Source of the DNA: Lineus longissimus | Taxonomy: Eukaryota > Nemertea > Pilidiophora > Heteronemertea > Lineidae | DNA: 64,000 bases | Direction of reading: 5' to 3' | Assembly: GCF_910592395.1 (NCBI RefSeq) | Contig: NC_088318.1 | Span: 6,346,756 to 6,410,755 of the forward strand | Shown here: piece by piece, positions 22,901 to 34,562 of the stretch | Numbering within the stretch: the first letter of the stretch is position 1 | Layout: each line of letters starts with the position of its first letter | Program-made: the position numbers and the translations under genes | The notes under the pieces: model-generated | Database searches by the model: none | What the model was told of the DNA's origin: nothing | The model's input: only the letters and a program-made list of their open reading frames with translations

Positions 22901-25900
22901 ATGATTTACTTGATCATCATCAGCTTGTTTCCCCTGATAGATAAAAAAAATGATTTACAATTTCCACCAAAGTTTTCTATTTTGTGTATAGTCACATGTT
23001 ATTTAACTGGCAAGGGGCCAAGCAGACAATCAAAACTTACTATTGTTCAATAAAACATAATTTTCTTAACTCTGTCATATTTTTCACTTTCATACTAAAC
23101 AACGCAGGTTTCCCTTCATGACCCAAGAATAATTCTTTAGACATTTTTAATGACTCGGAATCCATGCACTCTGATTCTCCATAAATGGATGTATGGTTTG
23201 ACCAATTCTTGCATAACATGTCCACCAAACAAAATGTGAATGCAGTCCGGCAAAGAGGAACAACCAACCATTCACTTCGACTTTTAAAGGCTACATGGTT
23301 CCAAGAAAATACATTTATACTACCAAGTAAAAGGTTCATCCTACATTTTCGTTCATATGTAGTCTAGCATTTACTTGTTTTGGTAGCAAATACTGATTTC
23401 TAAAAATCCTTTGCTTTCACAAGAACTAAACTATTCCAATTTTTGAAGCATACTAAATACTTCAAAATCTGGAGTAAAAGCTTATGCTAGTTTTTAGCTC
23501 ACCTCTTAGCAGAGGTGAGCTTATCCCATACCGTGGCGTCTGTCGTCCGTCGTCGTCGTCGTCGTCGTCGTCGTCCGTCGTCGTCCGTCGTCGTCCGTCG
23601 TCCGTTAGCAGGGCACGTTTCGTAACTGTTAAAGCTATTGAGTTGAAACTTGGTACACATGTACCCTTATGTAATGACACCTTGGAGACCAAGTTTCGGT
23701 CCGATTCGTTTCATGGTTTGGCCACCAGGGGGCCAAACGTTAAAAGTGAAAATATGCAATATCTCCCTTAATAGTAGTCGGGAAATTTTGAAAAAAATAT
23801 GGTAGGTACTTCTAGCAAAGGTGCATCATATATCCTCCGGGTTTTTGATTTGACCTCCTTTTCAAGGTCACAGAGGTCAAATGGTGTAAATTGGCCGTTA
23901 GGATGTAACGATGGCACGTTTCTAAACTGCAATGACTATTCATACCAAATTTGGTACACATTTACCTCTTAGTCAGGTGATCTCAGGGACTGAAGTTTGG
24001 TCCAATATGATTCACCACTTGACCACCAGGGGGCAAAATCCAAAAACCTTAAAAATGTGATTATTCCTTAACTTCTTGCCCGATTGCCACCAATTTGATA
24101 TCATGGGTACATCTAACCACCATACAGTATATGTCACACAGGTTTTTAATTTGACCTTCTTGTCAAGGTCACAGAGGTCAAATGGCGTAAATTCGCCGTC
24201 AGGCCGTAACTATGGCACGTTTCTTAACTGCAATGACTATTGATCACAAATTAAGTACACATGTACCCCTTGGTCAGGTGATCTCAGGTATCGAAGTTTG
24301 GTGCGATCTGATTTGCCGTTTGGCCTCCAGGGAGGGGGCCAAATCCTAAATTCTTCAAAATGCCATTATTCCTAGTAATGACTTGCCCGATTGGCACCAA
24401 TTTTATATCATAGGTACATCTAATTCTAACAACCATTCGATGTGTCACCCGGGTCTTCTTTGATTTGACCTACTTTGCAAGGTCACAGAGGTCGAATGTA
24501 CTGTAAATTGGCCATTTTGGGGAAATTGTAATTGCTTGGACCTACATCAAACCTAACACTACATGACACAATACAATGCTCTTTATCCATCTTTCCTCCA
24601 CATGAGGTGAGCACAATGGCCCTGGCCATTTCATTATTCATATGGCCCATCAACAGGTGCATACCATAAACCATGAGAATGTTCCAACAGTGGCATAATT
24701 ATGTCAACCAAAAACATTGGTACCGTAGTGAACGCAAAAGGATATCAAATACCATGGAGCATGCCATTTTCATGCATAATGAACTAAACACCGGGAAGAT
24801 ATTTTATGATATTAACTCAGCTGAGCGCCAGGCCCTTGGGCCTCTTGTTAGTGATGGCAAAATTCATTACCAAACCTCACAAGGACAGCCAATGTCATTA
24901 CCATAAACAGCCACTAAGCCTCAGTTGAATATGCTTCTATTGTAATGTTACATGATGGTTGCAGTAAAACTTCTGGAGTGCGTTATGACCCTTTGATTTG
25001 TCTTTTCAGAAGCATGGCAAATAGCGGCAATCGCTGGGGCTATTCTGGTCGTGCTTCTATTCTGCTGCTGCTGGTGTTGTAGAAAAAGCAAGGACGGTGA
25101 TGGTGAGTTGTTTTCGCTTGACTTTGATAATGTTGTGTAATGTTATGTTATGTTATGATGATGTTGGCTATTGTTGAAGCTCTTTTCAAAAGTGCATTGT
25201 GGTGAATCGGTCAGAGTGTTTGATTCTAAGTCACAGTCAGAATTCGTTTTGATTGCCACTTTGAAATTCCAGTTCCAACCATCTTCAGGTGACTAAGAAA
25301 CACAGGGCACTGAATCTTGCTGGTTTTTATAATGCACAATGCGACATTTATTCAGGAAATTAGTTTTCAATGCACTAAATATAACTCGCATGAGCGTGAA
25401 TTGGAGAATGAGAGAGACCCCTATTGGCGACTTTGTGTTACTTTATCTTGCCAACTTGGCTGCTGCCTATTGAGTCCCCACCTGTTAGTTTAAACTAACA
25501 AGTTACACCAATGAGCACTGAGCCAAGACAAACCAGTCTGGAGTCTTACCAAAAAAAAACAAACTGAGGGATATTGGTGTGTCATGTCACTTTCAATAGT
25601 TTTATAAGCAGCTCCAGCTCTGCTCTCTGAGCAACTCGTTATAAAGCATATTGCGTATTGTGTCACGATGCACTACCTCACCAATGAGAACAAGTGCATG
25701 ATGTGCGCAAATAGTACATTTGTATTTGCTTTTATGCTGTATATGCGGCCTCCTTTTATAGTGGAGGCCCAGCTTAAGCCTAATCCGTCAACACCAAACA
25801 ATAGGGATGCACTGCCGTGGCTTTCATCAAAGGAAGGAAAACAGCCGAGATAAAAAACAAACATGCCTTACTATTATAGCTCTAAAATCATTATTTTTCA

Positions 25901-28900
25901 GTCAATTGAAAAATTTAAAGGAGCTATTTGTGATAGAGATACATTTGTTGGCGAACTGTCTTGTTCCCAAAAGCGACACACCACATCATTTTACCTTTTA
26001 TTTCTATAGTGGCTAGGAAATATTCCCGAGATACAAAAACTCAACGGCTAATCCTAGGGTCATCAGGTCAATCTTGATAACAAGCACCCCTAGAAAGACT
26101 TCAAATCGGGGGGGGGGGGGAACTTATGGAAAAATCATCAAGGGCAAAAAACGTAATGTTGTTTTCCAGGGAACAGCCTCCCAGGTTTTGAATCGGCATT
26201 CGTTTCTTTTGAATGAGCTCTAATTGCTTGATGATTTCAAGTTCTAAGCAAAACGGTGGTGCCTATGGTCAACCTTTAAGTCATTTCATTGGGTTATCTT
26301 CAGGTGAACAAGCAACCTCTGCCACCAATCAAACAGGCCAGACAACCACTTCCACAGGACCGCGACTGACTGGAACGACTGTGGCGTCTGCAACACCGCC
26401 ATCAGTCCCTTATCACAGTGTCTACACGCCACACCCAAGCTACAGCCCACCAGCCCCAGGACAATCGGAGGTAAATAGGATAAACGTATCCTCATGGTCG
26501 TACAATTGTTGTATTATGAATTTGCTAAACCTCTCTAATGTGTTTTATGATACCAGTTTGCACTCGGGTTATTTCCCGCCATTCTAAACTATTCCTGGCT
26601 CCTCTGTCATTGAGATCATTGAGGTCGTTTCCATGGCAACGCACCAGCCCCATCTCGGTAGATTATCAAATCAATTAAGAGTCAGTCTTGTGATTGGCTA
26701 GGTACTACTTTCTTTTCAAAGTGACCAATCACGAATGAGCTTGGTCACGTGGTGATGCGCAACAAATGTAGCGTGATTCTGCACTTGGGGAAAGTCAAGC
26801 AAGCCAGTAACATCTATTGCCCGTCTCTCTCTCTGAGGCCCCAAGTCGGGATTCTCTAAGGATTCAGTATGGAGTTGTAACGTAGTTATTAAGTGATGGA
26901 ACGGCAGATTACATGTCAGCTGACATGTAACCCTTTATTCTGCGGAATTCAGATGGAGGAATAAATATTTAAAAGAGATATCTCTGTTTCTCATCATCTG
27001 ATCATGTTTCTCAGCTGAGACTTCATTCACTATCGTTCTCGGAGACGGATTCAGCACGACAGGGTATTCCAGTTACAACACGGCAACCACCCAATATAAC
27101 ACAATGATTGTAATTACTTACGGTTGGGTACACTTTTGGTCGACCACCAAAAGTACGTGTATGAAAAGTGAACAGAGCAATACACACATAAGAATGTTGA
27201 AAAAATTGTGATGGTTGCATGCCATATATGCCTGAGGGGTCTACTACGACATGCATCAAGTTTTGAGCTCATCTATTAGACTCTTTCACCAGTCTCCTCC
27301 ATTCACTCATTACAGAGACTGGTACTTGACGGCAATTCACTCGTCATGAACTCAATTTGGGGGCGTAAGCGTCCGGTGTCCAGTCACGTTTTTTCTGTAG
27401 GATGGGTAACCTCGATCCAAGTGAATAATTTGGAATACCAAAGCGCTCGGTAAGACAGTGCATCAACTGTCTGCTCTGAAAATAATGGCTCGCATCGGGT
27501 AAATCAACAAGGCCTCTTTGACTCTCCGCTGCGCTGTTGATAGGGTTGAGGTTACCTGGACTACTCATCTGAATAGTGATGTCAAGAGTTCCAATGCTTC
27601 GTATCTTCTTCTCCAGCTTGGTTTCCTGCCGATGGTGGCTGTGCCAACAAATAATACTCCAAGCAGTCATTCACCGGCGATGGCCAGTGCACCTGCGCCC
27701 AATGAGAATCCAACAGCCGCACCACCACCTTCGTATTTAGAGGTGATCGAAAACGAGGATCAGTACAAAGCAAAAGATCCGGCGGTAAGTTTGTATTTTG
27801 GAGAGATGAATCCTAAATTTATGAATTGAGCCGTTGGACCACTGCCACAGGGGCACTGCAGCATGCTGACTTGTCGGCAGTGAATGTCAATCCTAAAGTC
27901 TCCTCCTTTCACCGCCGACCCAATTGGGCGGGAAATCTGTCAGACGCACACTCATAAACAGGTGGCCAATGAAATTGCACAGCACAAGGTAATTGGAGTA
28001 AGTGTGGGAAAGGAAGGGAATGCACAGAGACATCCAGTAATGTAGCAACAGCCGTTCTGAAGGCCGATCAGGGGGGAGTTTTATCGGCGGTGAGGATGGA
28101 TATATGCACACCGACTAGAGATCGGCATGCACTGCAGTTGCTAATTCCTTTTTGATAGGCAGCAACCCTAGTCGACAGTTCTGTAGAAACCCCAAGAGAG
28201 CTGGACTTTTCACTTGTGCCAGGTGCAAAATAGCAAGATATGCAGCCTACGAACTTACCTTTTGCAACATCATCAGCCAGGTAGCTTCCCATTAAAAACC
28301 AAATTTCAACTGCAGTGCCTCTTTGGCTGAAGTTGTTCAACGAAGATCTGCCCATATCCTGCAAATGTTATTCTCGCAGTCTATATCTACATGTATGGCT
28401 ATGATGACATACTGTGTCTGTGCCAAAACATTCACATGTCCTAACAAAGGGACGACGTCATGCGACTTGGCATTGATTGACCTTATGTCAATGTAATGGC
28501 GATGTTTCTACCTGTTATTCATCTGCCTTGGCGTTAACACTCATCCACGCCAAGGACATTGTGTTACATGTATCATTCTTCACTCCGAGTCTGAATTTGA
28601 TTTGTCTCAGCAACGCAGCACATCTTTACCTCGAATGATGGCTGCTGCTAGCCTGATACCTTGTCCCAGTGCACTGGTTTGCAAGTTCTGATGACCCTGG
28701 AAGCTCTACTCGAAGTTCCAGTCTAAATTTGACCACTGGCCAAAGACAGAGGACACCAGGCTTACGATGAGGCACCCAGTCAGATGTCTTCGCAATGATA
28801 CAATTTCTTTGGCAATGCAATGTCACATGTGAAACTTCTGATCATTTACCACATTTGTTCCATTCTCTTCCAGTTGCCTACCTATGAAGAGTACACTGAT

Positions 28901-28930
28901 TCACCTTCGGCTAGAGAGACGTTCATGTGA
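10940..28930 (+). CDS. Gene B: LDLa transmembrane protein with four half-LDLa modules and WW-binding tail
   Basis: Nine exons: 10928-11048, 12889-12975, 13830-13922, 15036-15110, 15743-15895, 25010-25102, 26304-26470, 27617-27784, 28874-28930. The 333 residues counted from ATG 10940 comprise four four-Cys modules (about 8-36, 40-65, 69-96, 100-121), a full LDLa repeat (about 124-155, with CDGNADCSDGSDEL carrying the Ca-binding acidic residues), a membrane helix (about 175-196, then CCRKSK), PPPSY at 295-299 and LPTY at 316-319. Extracellular exons are all phase 1 on both sides; the tail junctions are phase 0. LDLa repeats bind Ca and protein or lipid ligands, and PPxY/LPxY motifs bind WW domains; ligand and partner here are unknown. 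The start is uncertain: the first exon opens phase 0 with four codons before the ATG, and no signal peptide is visible. Intron 5 (9.1 kb) holds a large satellite-rich element. Confidence 0.85.
11433..12436 (+). mobile_element. About 1-kb dispersed repeat (AGCTCACCT family), intron 1 of gene B
   Basis: Begins TTTTTAGCTCACCT and ends GAGGTGAGCACATGG...CCATTTCATT, the same ends as the copy at 23491-24635. Both contain a GTCGTCCGT stretch, GCACGTTTCG and TTTGACCT...AAGGTCACAGAGGTCAA. The ends are short inverted repeats (AGCTCACCT/AGGTGAGC). No open frame. Superfamily unknown to me. Confidence 0.7.
13005..13182. mobile_element. pogo/Tc1-like MITE (CAGTAGAACCTC family)
   Basis: A 178-bp palindromic element between TA dinucleotides, ends CAGTAGAACCTCTC and GGAGGTTCCACTG, interior of GAGAGGTGTCC units. 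It lies in intron 2 of gene B. Related copies: 30766-30928, 36982-37816, 46337-46520, 50098-50271 and a fragment at 57043-57122. Confidence 0.8.
14041..14337 (-). pseudogene. Non-LTR retrotransposon fragment (C-terminal reverse-transcriptase tail)
   Basis: On the minus strand a 98-codon frame holds CQCDISDQTPAHVLQNCP followed by ETERLATWP and ETKLWGSREDKTARFI. The C-x-C...H-x-L-x2-C pattern and the following W/ET.LWG block are characteristic of the region C-terminal to the reverse transcriptase in non-LTR elements. No upstream polymerase core is present, so this is a dead 5'-truncated copy in intron 3 of gene B. Confidence 0.65.
16492..16620 (+). repeat. Palindrome plus (GTCC)n repeat
   Basis: AGCTCAGCTGAC and GTCAGCTGAGCT form a tight hairpin, followed by a GTCC tetranucleotide run. 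The arrangement resembles the starts of the AGCTCACCT elements at 11433 and 23491, so this may be a truncated relative. Confidence 0.6.
17741..18050 (+). repeat. About 20-bp G-rich minisatellite of short palindromes
   Basis: About 15 units of the form GACGACTTATTAAGTCGGGG, with variable G runs of 4-9. Each unit contains the palindrome GACTTA-T-TAAGTC or a variant. Both hairpin and G-quadruplex-like folding are possible. Confidence 0.9.
18060..18460 (+). repeat. 68-bp tandem repeat, left arm of a large inverted repeat
   Basis: About six units with a constant 68-bp spacing of GGCCT (18138, 18206, 18274, 18342, 18410). Each includes GGAGCAGCCAGGACTGATTC. The reverse complement recurs at 18529-18693, with a loop of about 70 bp between. 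Confidence 0.9.
18529..18693 (-). repeat. 68-bp tandem repeat, right (inverted) arm
   Basis: About 2.5 units of the 68-bp repeat in the opposite orientation to 18060-18460, running directly into the 89-bp satellite at 18694. Confidence 0.85.
18694..20823 (+). repeat. 89-bp satellite array with higher-order structure
   Basis: Twenty-one exact 89-bp periods from 18694 to 20562 (starts 18694, 18783, 18872, 18961, 19050 and so on). Then come a degenerate 88-bp unit, a good unit at 20651-20739 and a decayed 84-bp unit. Variants at two positions (AACAGTG/AACAACG/TAGCAGTG and ATCCAG/ATTCAG/ACTCCG) show a five-unit, 445-bp higher-order repeat: 19050-19494 equals 19495-19939 in variant order. Every unit contains GATCGCTGC(T/A)GGG, also present in the element's left inverted end. 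Confidence 0.95.
21266..21522. mobile_element. Dimeric foldback MITE nested in the 5.1-kb element
   Basis: Ends GAGTGTCTACAAAACC and GGTTTTGTAGACACCC are inverted. The element is flanked by CTATCACAA on both sides (21257-21265 and 21523-21531), a perfect 9-bp target duplication. Internally a second end-to-end pair (GTAGACACCC-ACAC-GGGTGTCTAC at 21401-21424) splits it into two hairpins of about 145 and 108 bp, all built from ACCAAGACC/CTACAAAACC motifs. Confidence 0.85.
23491..24635 (+). mobile_element. About 1.1-kb dispersed repeat (AGCTCACCT family), intron 5 of gene B
   Basis: Second copy of the family at 11433-12436, with a long (GTC)n run near the start. It contains two perfect AGGTCA-CAG-AGGTCA direct repeats (23865-23879, 24166-24180) and one with a single mismatch (from 24480), each preceded by TGACCT. 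Ends in GAGGTGAGCAC. Confidence 0.7.
25290..25480. mobile_element. Degenerate TTAA MITE copy (family T1)
   Basis: Contains GAGAGACCCCTATTGGCGAC and GCTGCTGCCTATTGAGTCCCC, matching the right half of the 2214-2425 copy. The left end is eroded. Intron 6 of gene B. Confidence 0.6.
27861..28130. mobile_element. 270-bp MITE (GCATGC family) with 6-bp target duplication
   Basis: Ends GCATGCTGACTTGTCGGC and ATCGGCATGC, flanked by ACTGCA on both sides (27855-27860 and 28131-28136). Relative of 9356-9449; both carry ATCCTAAAGTCT just inside the left end. It lies in the last intron of gene B. Confidence 0.8.
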
Positions 28931-31900
28931 CCGACTCTTGCTGCTTCCATTTGTTTGTAAATACTGCATGTTAACTGTAGAAGAGAAAATTTTGGTAGCA
29001 TTGAATTTTTGCCAAAGTATGAACGAATTTGCAGCAGGGCATTTTTGCAAGTGGATGTGACTGTGGTGCTTTTCAAAAATAAACTCTGTTATCAAACAGA
29101 AACCCCACACAAAATGGACCTCTTACTGATGTTTGCAAACAAATTGACACGGTGGCTAAAGGTATCGGTTTGCCCAAGAAAACTATGTGCTTACCTGGAG
29201 AGGAAATGACGACACAAAAGAAACATACAAAATATTAGTTCATTTTGAGGGGCGTAAGGCCCGCACTCATTATTTTCATCCGACTGTCGTCCTCCAACAT
29301 TGTAATAGGAGGGCCTTGTTTCTATTGTGTTGCAAAGGTAAACCAATACCTATACCACCTGTGATTAATATGAGTTTCACACTGATTAGTTAATACGACC
29401 AACTGCTAATCATCTTAGCATCGCCTGTTGTTATTGGTGTTGTTGTTATGTAGACATCAGAATAGTGGAGGCTCTGGATATCTCACTGGCCATTCTCCCT
29501 CCAACAAGTCCATCAGCGCCACCACTAGTCCCCTCAGTGTCATGGCTCCTGTCTTCAGTTGTGTGGCCAAATGTCTACAGGTCCCTTGCAGGTGACACTT
29601 GGCACCGTCTCCTCTCTCTGTCCCCCTCTCCAGCAACCTGTCTAGAGAACATGTACATGTAGACCTTGAGTCTAGCTCCACCTGGTGTCTTAAAAAGTTT
29701 CTGCACTCAGTATTGTCGTGTTCTATTGTATGTTTAACCCCTTGCCTCCCTAGAGGGGACGATATATCGTCCCTATATTTTGTCTGGCATATATCGATGT
29801 ATCGTCCCTGTACTAATGCATCAGCACTATTGTACAGTGTATTCGTATCCCTGGTGATCTGCAGAAGACTATATTTAGTTTCTTTCATAGTTTGCAGATG
29901 GCACTACAGTTTGATTGGCGCTTGTACAGCGTCACAGTACACGAACTGATTAGCATATAAATCAATATTATGTTGTATTATTCGATCAATCAGTAATAGA
30001 CAATAGCCAAAGGTTATCAATATAGTTACATTGATCATTTACAGGTTGTAACTGCATCAATTACAGTTCAATAAACTTGTTCAAATTAGAAAAATCAATC
30101 AATTAGAGCAAAATCAATCAAAAAATATTGATTATTATTGATTATTGATTACCTCTTACCCATTCAATGCCCAGAAACAATGGCAATTGATAGCCAAGGT
30201 AATCAGCTTTACAAAAATGAATGGTTTTATGAATCAAGGATGCATAATGAAGGAGCTACAATATTTTAAAGTATTTTTACGTTATTTTGCATAAAACTGG
30301 TAAAAAATCTCAGTACATAGCATTACATTGGCCTCGGGAGCCAAAGGGTTAAAAGGTGTGACTTTTAATATGATCTGATTGTTGTTTAAAATACCAATGT
30401 ACATTATTTACTGCAGTTTTAGACCTGTGCGTTGTGGAAATTATGTATGTATAGTGATCTTCGATACATGTAATATTGCATACTGGATGTGAGAAGGGCC
30501 TTTTTAAATGGAATCAATTTTGACTTTTTGGCTTCACTTCAGGGTTTAGTGTGGAATTTACAAAGAGGCACTACACCAGCTAACTAAGAGAACTGCACGT
30601 TGCATCAGATCTTTTTGGAGATACTAGTGGTGTGAATGGACATGCTCAAACCGAATTTTGAATTGTATTGGGAACTCTGGTTTGAAATTGTGTTTGGTGT
30701 GAACATGAGAGACATTGACTTTATCAGTAAAGGATAAGGAGCGTGAGTTGTTGACAGGCAATATACAGTAGAACCTCTCGATTAAGGACACCCTCAGGAC
30801 TGACAAGTGCTGTCCTTAATAATTAGAGGTCGGAGTTGAATAGAAACACCCGATTTGGGACCAAAACTAGTGTCTTTAATGGAGTGGGTGTACTTAATAG
30901 AGCGGTGTCCGCCGAGAAGGTTCTACTGTAGTGTATTTCAGAGTTCATTTATGGTGTGCTGTTCTTGACTTGAGTGCACCAGGAGACAGAAAACAACCTA
31001 CTAACTGTCCGCACTAATATTGAGCTCTGTAATTGTCTCCACTCTGGAACAATCATGATGATCTGAGAGAACCTCCCAGTACTCTTTTTAAAAGATTGTG
31101 AATTAGGCCAGTTGTCATTATAGATAAAGAGACTACATTCGAAAGTCAGTCGGCGGCCTAACGTAACATTGGCCTCTTGTTTTAAGCAACGAGGATCCCC
31201 AAGTGACAATCACCTCATTTTAGTGGTGTGTTACATGTAGTTGTTTAATGTCTTTCAATTTTCATGCGCTGGGTCAAATGTTGAGTTGACATATGGGTGG
31301 CAAGCTGGGTGATGCCTGTCTATGTTACAATACATAATGACTAATGTATGTAAGATTTAAAGTTTTTGTTAATAGAATAAGGATACATTTGGAGTGACTT
31401 TCTCATAGATGTACTTGCTTGTGTATTTTGTACAATTTTCATGTACTCTGTCAAAAGTCAGGAGTTGACATAAGGGGGTGGCATGCTGGGTGACAGCTGT
31501 CTATGTTACAAATACATGTATATGTATATAACATTTCAAGTTTGTTAGAATAAGGATGCATTTGGAGTGATTTTCTCATAGATGTACTTGTTTGTGTATT
31601 TTGTACTGTTACATTGTGTGTTGTTATTATAGGCATGTTTTGTATCAAATTATAGGTATATTCTATATTGTTTACCTTAAATAGCCTTCCCATTTATCCA
31701 TTTAGTTAAGAACTTTCAGTCCTTTAAGAAAGAAAGCATACTGCAACCTACTCTATTTTTGCCTGTGGCAGCCTGTGCTAGTCATTTTAATATGTTTGGT
31801 CATCCTTTTGAGGCCAAGTGCTTTTATTTGTTTATGTCGAGACAAGGCATGATGTGTTTTAATACAAACCAGGTAATGTGCAAACCCATGGCTGAATGAA

Positions 31901-32150
31901 CAAAAAAGAGATTTGTTTAATAGTTCTTGTCAAATTTAAACTGACCTGTTCATGTGCATGTGTATATTAATGAAAGTCTTATTATTATCTATCATGCTAG
32001 TTTGTAATAAGTGTTCTGGCTATTCAGCCAACCTGATCATGCGTTTCAGTTACCCATGGTTAGATACCTGTCTAGATGATTTGAGAACTAGATTGATATG
32101 TAATGAATGCTGTGAATATCTCAAGTAATAAAAAATATTTGTTATGAATT
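28931..32150 (+). other. Gene B 3' UTR and flank
   Basis: Begins with ACTCTTGCTGCTT, shared with gene A after its stop. The AATAAA at 32127-32132 is in a context like that after gene A and is the probable poly(A) signal, giving a 3' UTR of about 3.2 kb. Near 29755 a short palindrome (GGGGACGATATATCGTCCC) appears. Two related stretches (31230-31420 and 31420-31620) form a degenerate direct repeat. A 143-codon minus-strand frame (29457-29888) has no recognisable domain and I do not call it a gene. Confidence 0.45.
30766..30928. mobile_element. pogo/Tc1-like MITE copy
   Basis: 163 bp between TA dinucleotides, ends CAGTAGAACCTCTCG and GAAGGTTCTACTG, related to 13005-13182. Located in the predicted gene B 3' UTR. 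Confidence 0.75.
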
Positions 32151-32441
32151 TACAACCTTGATTTGTGACTTTCTGTGCCAGTACAGTTCTCTCTATTGAA
32201 TGTCATGTGTCTATATTATGTATTGTAAACTCCTAAAGGCAATGACGTAATCTTAGATATCTTAAAGGGTTGGCCTATAACCGTATATAATTGTTGGTCA
32301 GGAAAATAGAAATGCAGTTTTACACAATGCCGTCATGCAGTTGTCCTGCATGCAACTCTGCTGAAACTTAGTACCGTATACATTGTTGTTGAATATCTTT
32401 CCAAGCATTATGGCACAATGAACATGAATGGCGAAGAAAGC

Positions 32442-33000
32442 CTAGAGCAAGCCCCTGATTTGGAACTCTGACAAGAACTCCTGGACTCGCACTCGAACAC
32501 TTTTGCTGGGCAAATCCTAACTCAACGCCCACAATTGCCCTCAAATCTAGCTCTTCCCCACTGTAAGGCTGTGAATTGAAGCTGCCCACTGCCAAGCACC
32601 TGCATGCAGTAAGGAGCGTTAGAAAATCTTCATGGGCACAGTGCGTACCTATTCTTTGGAAGTGAACCCTTTCTGGCTGCATGCCCCCACTCCAAGAAGC
32701 AAGCAAGCAAGCCTAGAGCAAGCCCCAAGTCTAGAGCAAGCCCCTAATTTGGAACTCTGACAAGAACTCCTGGACTCACACTCGAACACTTTTGCTGGGC
32801 AAATCCTAACTCAACGCCCACAATTGCCCTCAAATCTGGCTTTTCCCCACTGGAAGGCTGTGAATTGAAGCTGCCCACTGCCAAGCACCTGCATGCAGCA
32901 AGGAGCGTTAGAAAATCTTCATGGGCACAGTGCGTACCTATTCTTTGGAAGTGAACCCTTTCTGGCTGCATGCCCCCACTCCAAGATACACGCTGCATGA
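32442..33000 (+). repeat. 289-bp tandem duplication
   Basis: GAACTCTGACAAGAACTCC begins at 32463 and again at 32752, and the two copies are nearly identical through GCCCCCACTCCAAGA. A short CAAG-rich joint lies between. Both copies contain the same minus-strand open frame, which I treat as chance. Confidence 0.85.
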
Positions 33001-33790
33001 AGATCTCACTAAAACTCCTACACAGATCCTCACTAGCTGTGGTACCTTTCTACAATGGACGTTTCTTGGAGGGACACTTAAATATCTAAAGCAGACAAAT
33101 AGCCTTGCAGTAGCAAACTTTAATTCACCACCAGCCCCTTATAAAGCAACAGAGCTGTACTTATTTGATTATGGTGAAACGTGAATTAATTTCCCAGCAC
33201 TTTGTCTTTGACTAATTTAAGTTGTTATTTATTACATCTTCCTGCTGAGACGGACACCCGACTAGGTCCATAGATGCTGTTTCCCCGCTGCACAAAGCAC
33301 TACACTGGAATTCTTAAGTTGTGAAAATGACACAGCGCACAACGACGTGATGCAAAATATGGGTTAATATGGTTAAGTCGGCGTCCAGCTAGGTGGGCAG
33401 AGAACACATCCGGGGCCTAGGAAAAAAATCCTGGCCCTATCCATATTTTGCGTCAGGTCCCTGTGAGTGTGACACAGTCGTCCACACTTGAAAGGATGTC
33501 TCAGAAGTAGGGTTGTGCTGACTCCCTCCATATTCTACATGCTAATCACTCCTATCCCGGAGAGGATCTTGTTATATTTACAAACATGAGGTATGCCCCT
33601 TTTCAGCGGTCGGTCTCTTCCAGCAGAGACAGCCTTAAAACGCCGTGCTGTCTTCACGGCTGACCTGGAATTGATGAACGACGACGACTACAAAAAAAAA
33701 AATTCATTAAAAAAAAATTTTGCGAAATTTTCTCTTTGAGCGTATGTAATGTATGAAAGCTTCGCATTTTCGAAATCTTGTTTCCCTGTC

Positions 33791-34072
33791 AAGGTGCAGA
33801 AACATAGTTCAGCCCATGGTTAATCATCATCTTGTTCTATAGTGGCGAACTGACCGCTAGAAATAAGCAATTTGACGGGAATATAGGAGATTCTCCAAGT
33901 AAATTTTAGCCTAGTTAAAGGGTGTCCCAAAAAATCACTGCCAATCACGAATCAAGGTGCAGAAACATAGTTCAGCCCATGGTTCATCATCATCTTGTTC
34001 TATAGTGGCGAACTGACCGCTAGAAATAAGCAATTTGACGGGAATATAGGAGATTCTCCAATCACGAATCAC
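33791..34072 (+). repeat. 163-bp direct duplication, second copy internally deleted
   Basis: AAGGTGCAGAAACATAGTTC starts at 33791 and 33954. The second copy lacks about 50 bp found in the first but rejoins at CCAATCACGAATC. It lies upstream of gene C and is a recent local duplication. Confidence 0.85.
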
Positions 34073-34562
34073 TCTGGACCCCCCCCCCCGTGCTATCGTG
34101 AGTCATGACTCGCCACACGGTCCACCTTTCTTTTGATTTTTCAATATCCCAATCGTAACCCGGCCTACACTAGGGCTAGGCTAATTAATAGTCGTACGAC
34201 ACTTCGGTCCAAGATAAGACGATGGAACGGTTTGAGAAAACTTGCGCGTGATGGATATGACCTCATGTCCACCTGATATGCATGTTTTGCAGCTGAGCAG
34301 TGTCTTCTTTGAAGGAGATTCATTTATAAGCGTGAGTTTTCTAAAACCGTATACCATCGTCTTATTCGGGACCGAAGTTCTGAAGCGTTGCATAAAAGCC
34401 ATCTATGTCATGTGTCGATATGTCATCGCATATTCCTTTTGGGGAAATTCATGCAATTTTAAGGTGCTTTATACCTATTGTCAGCTTTTCAGTAAGGATT
34501 ACCAGAACAATAGTGAGGCCAAGTTTTGACTTCGTTTGGACAAATTTTCCTGCAGTTTGAAG

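Noticed and set aside
29457-29888. 143-codon minus-strand open frame
   Set aside because: No recognisable domain, lies in the predicted gene B 3' UTR, and overlaps open frames on the other strand.
32368-32998. Paired minus-strand frames of about 100 codons, nearly identical
   Set aside because: They are the two copies of a 289-bp tandem duplication; no domain, no splice support.
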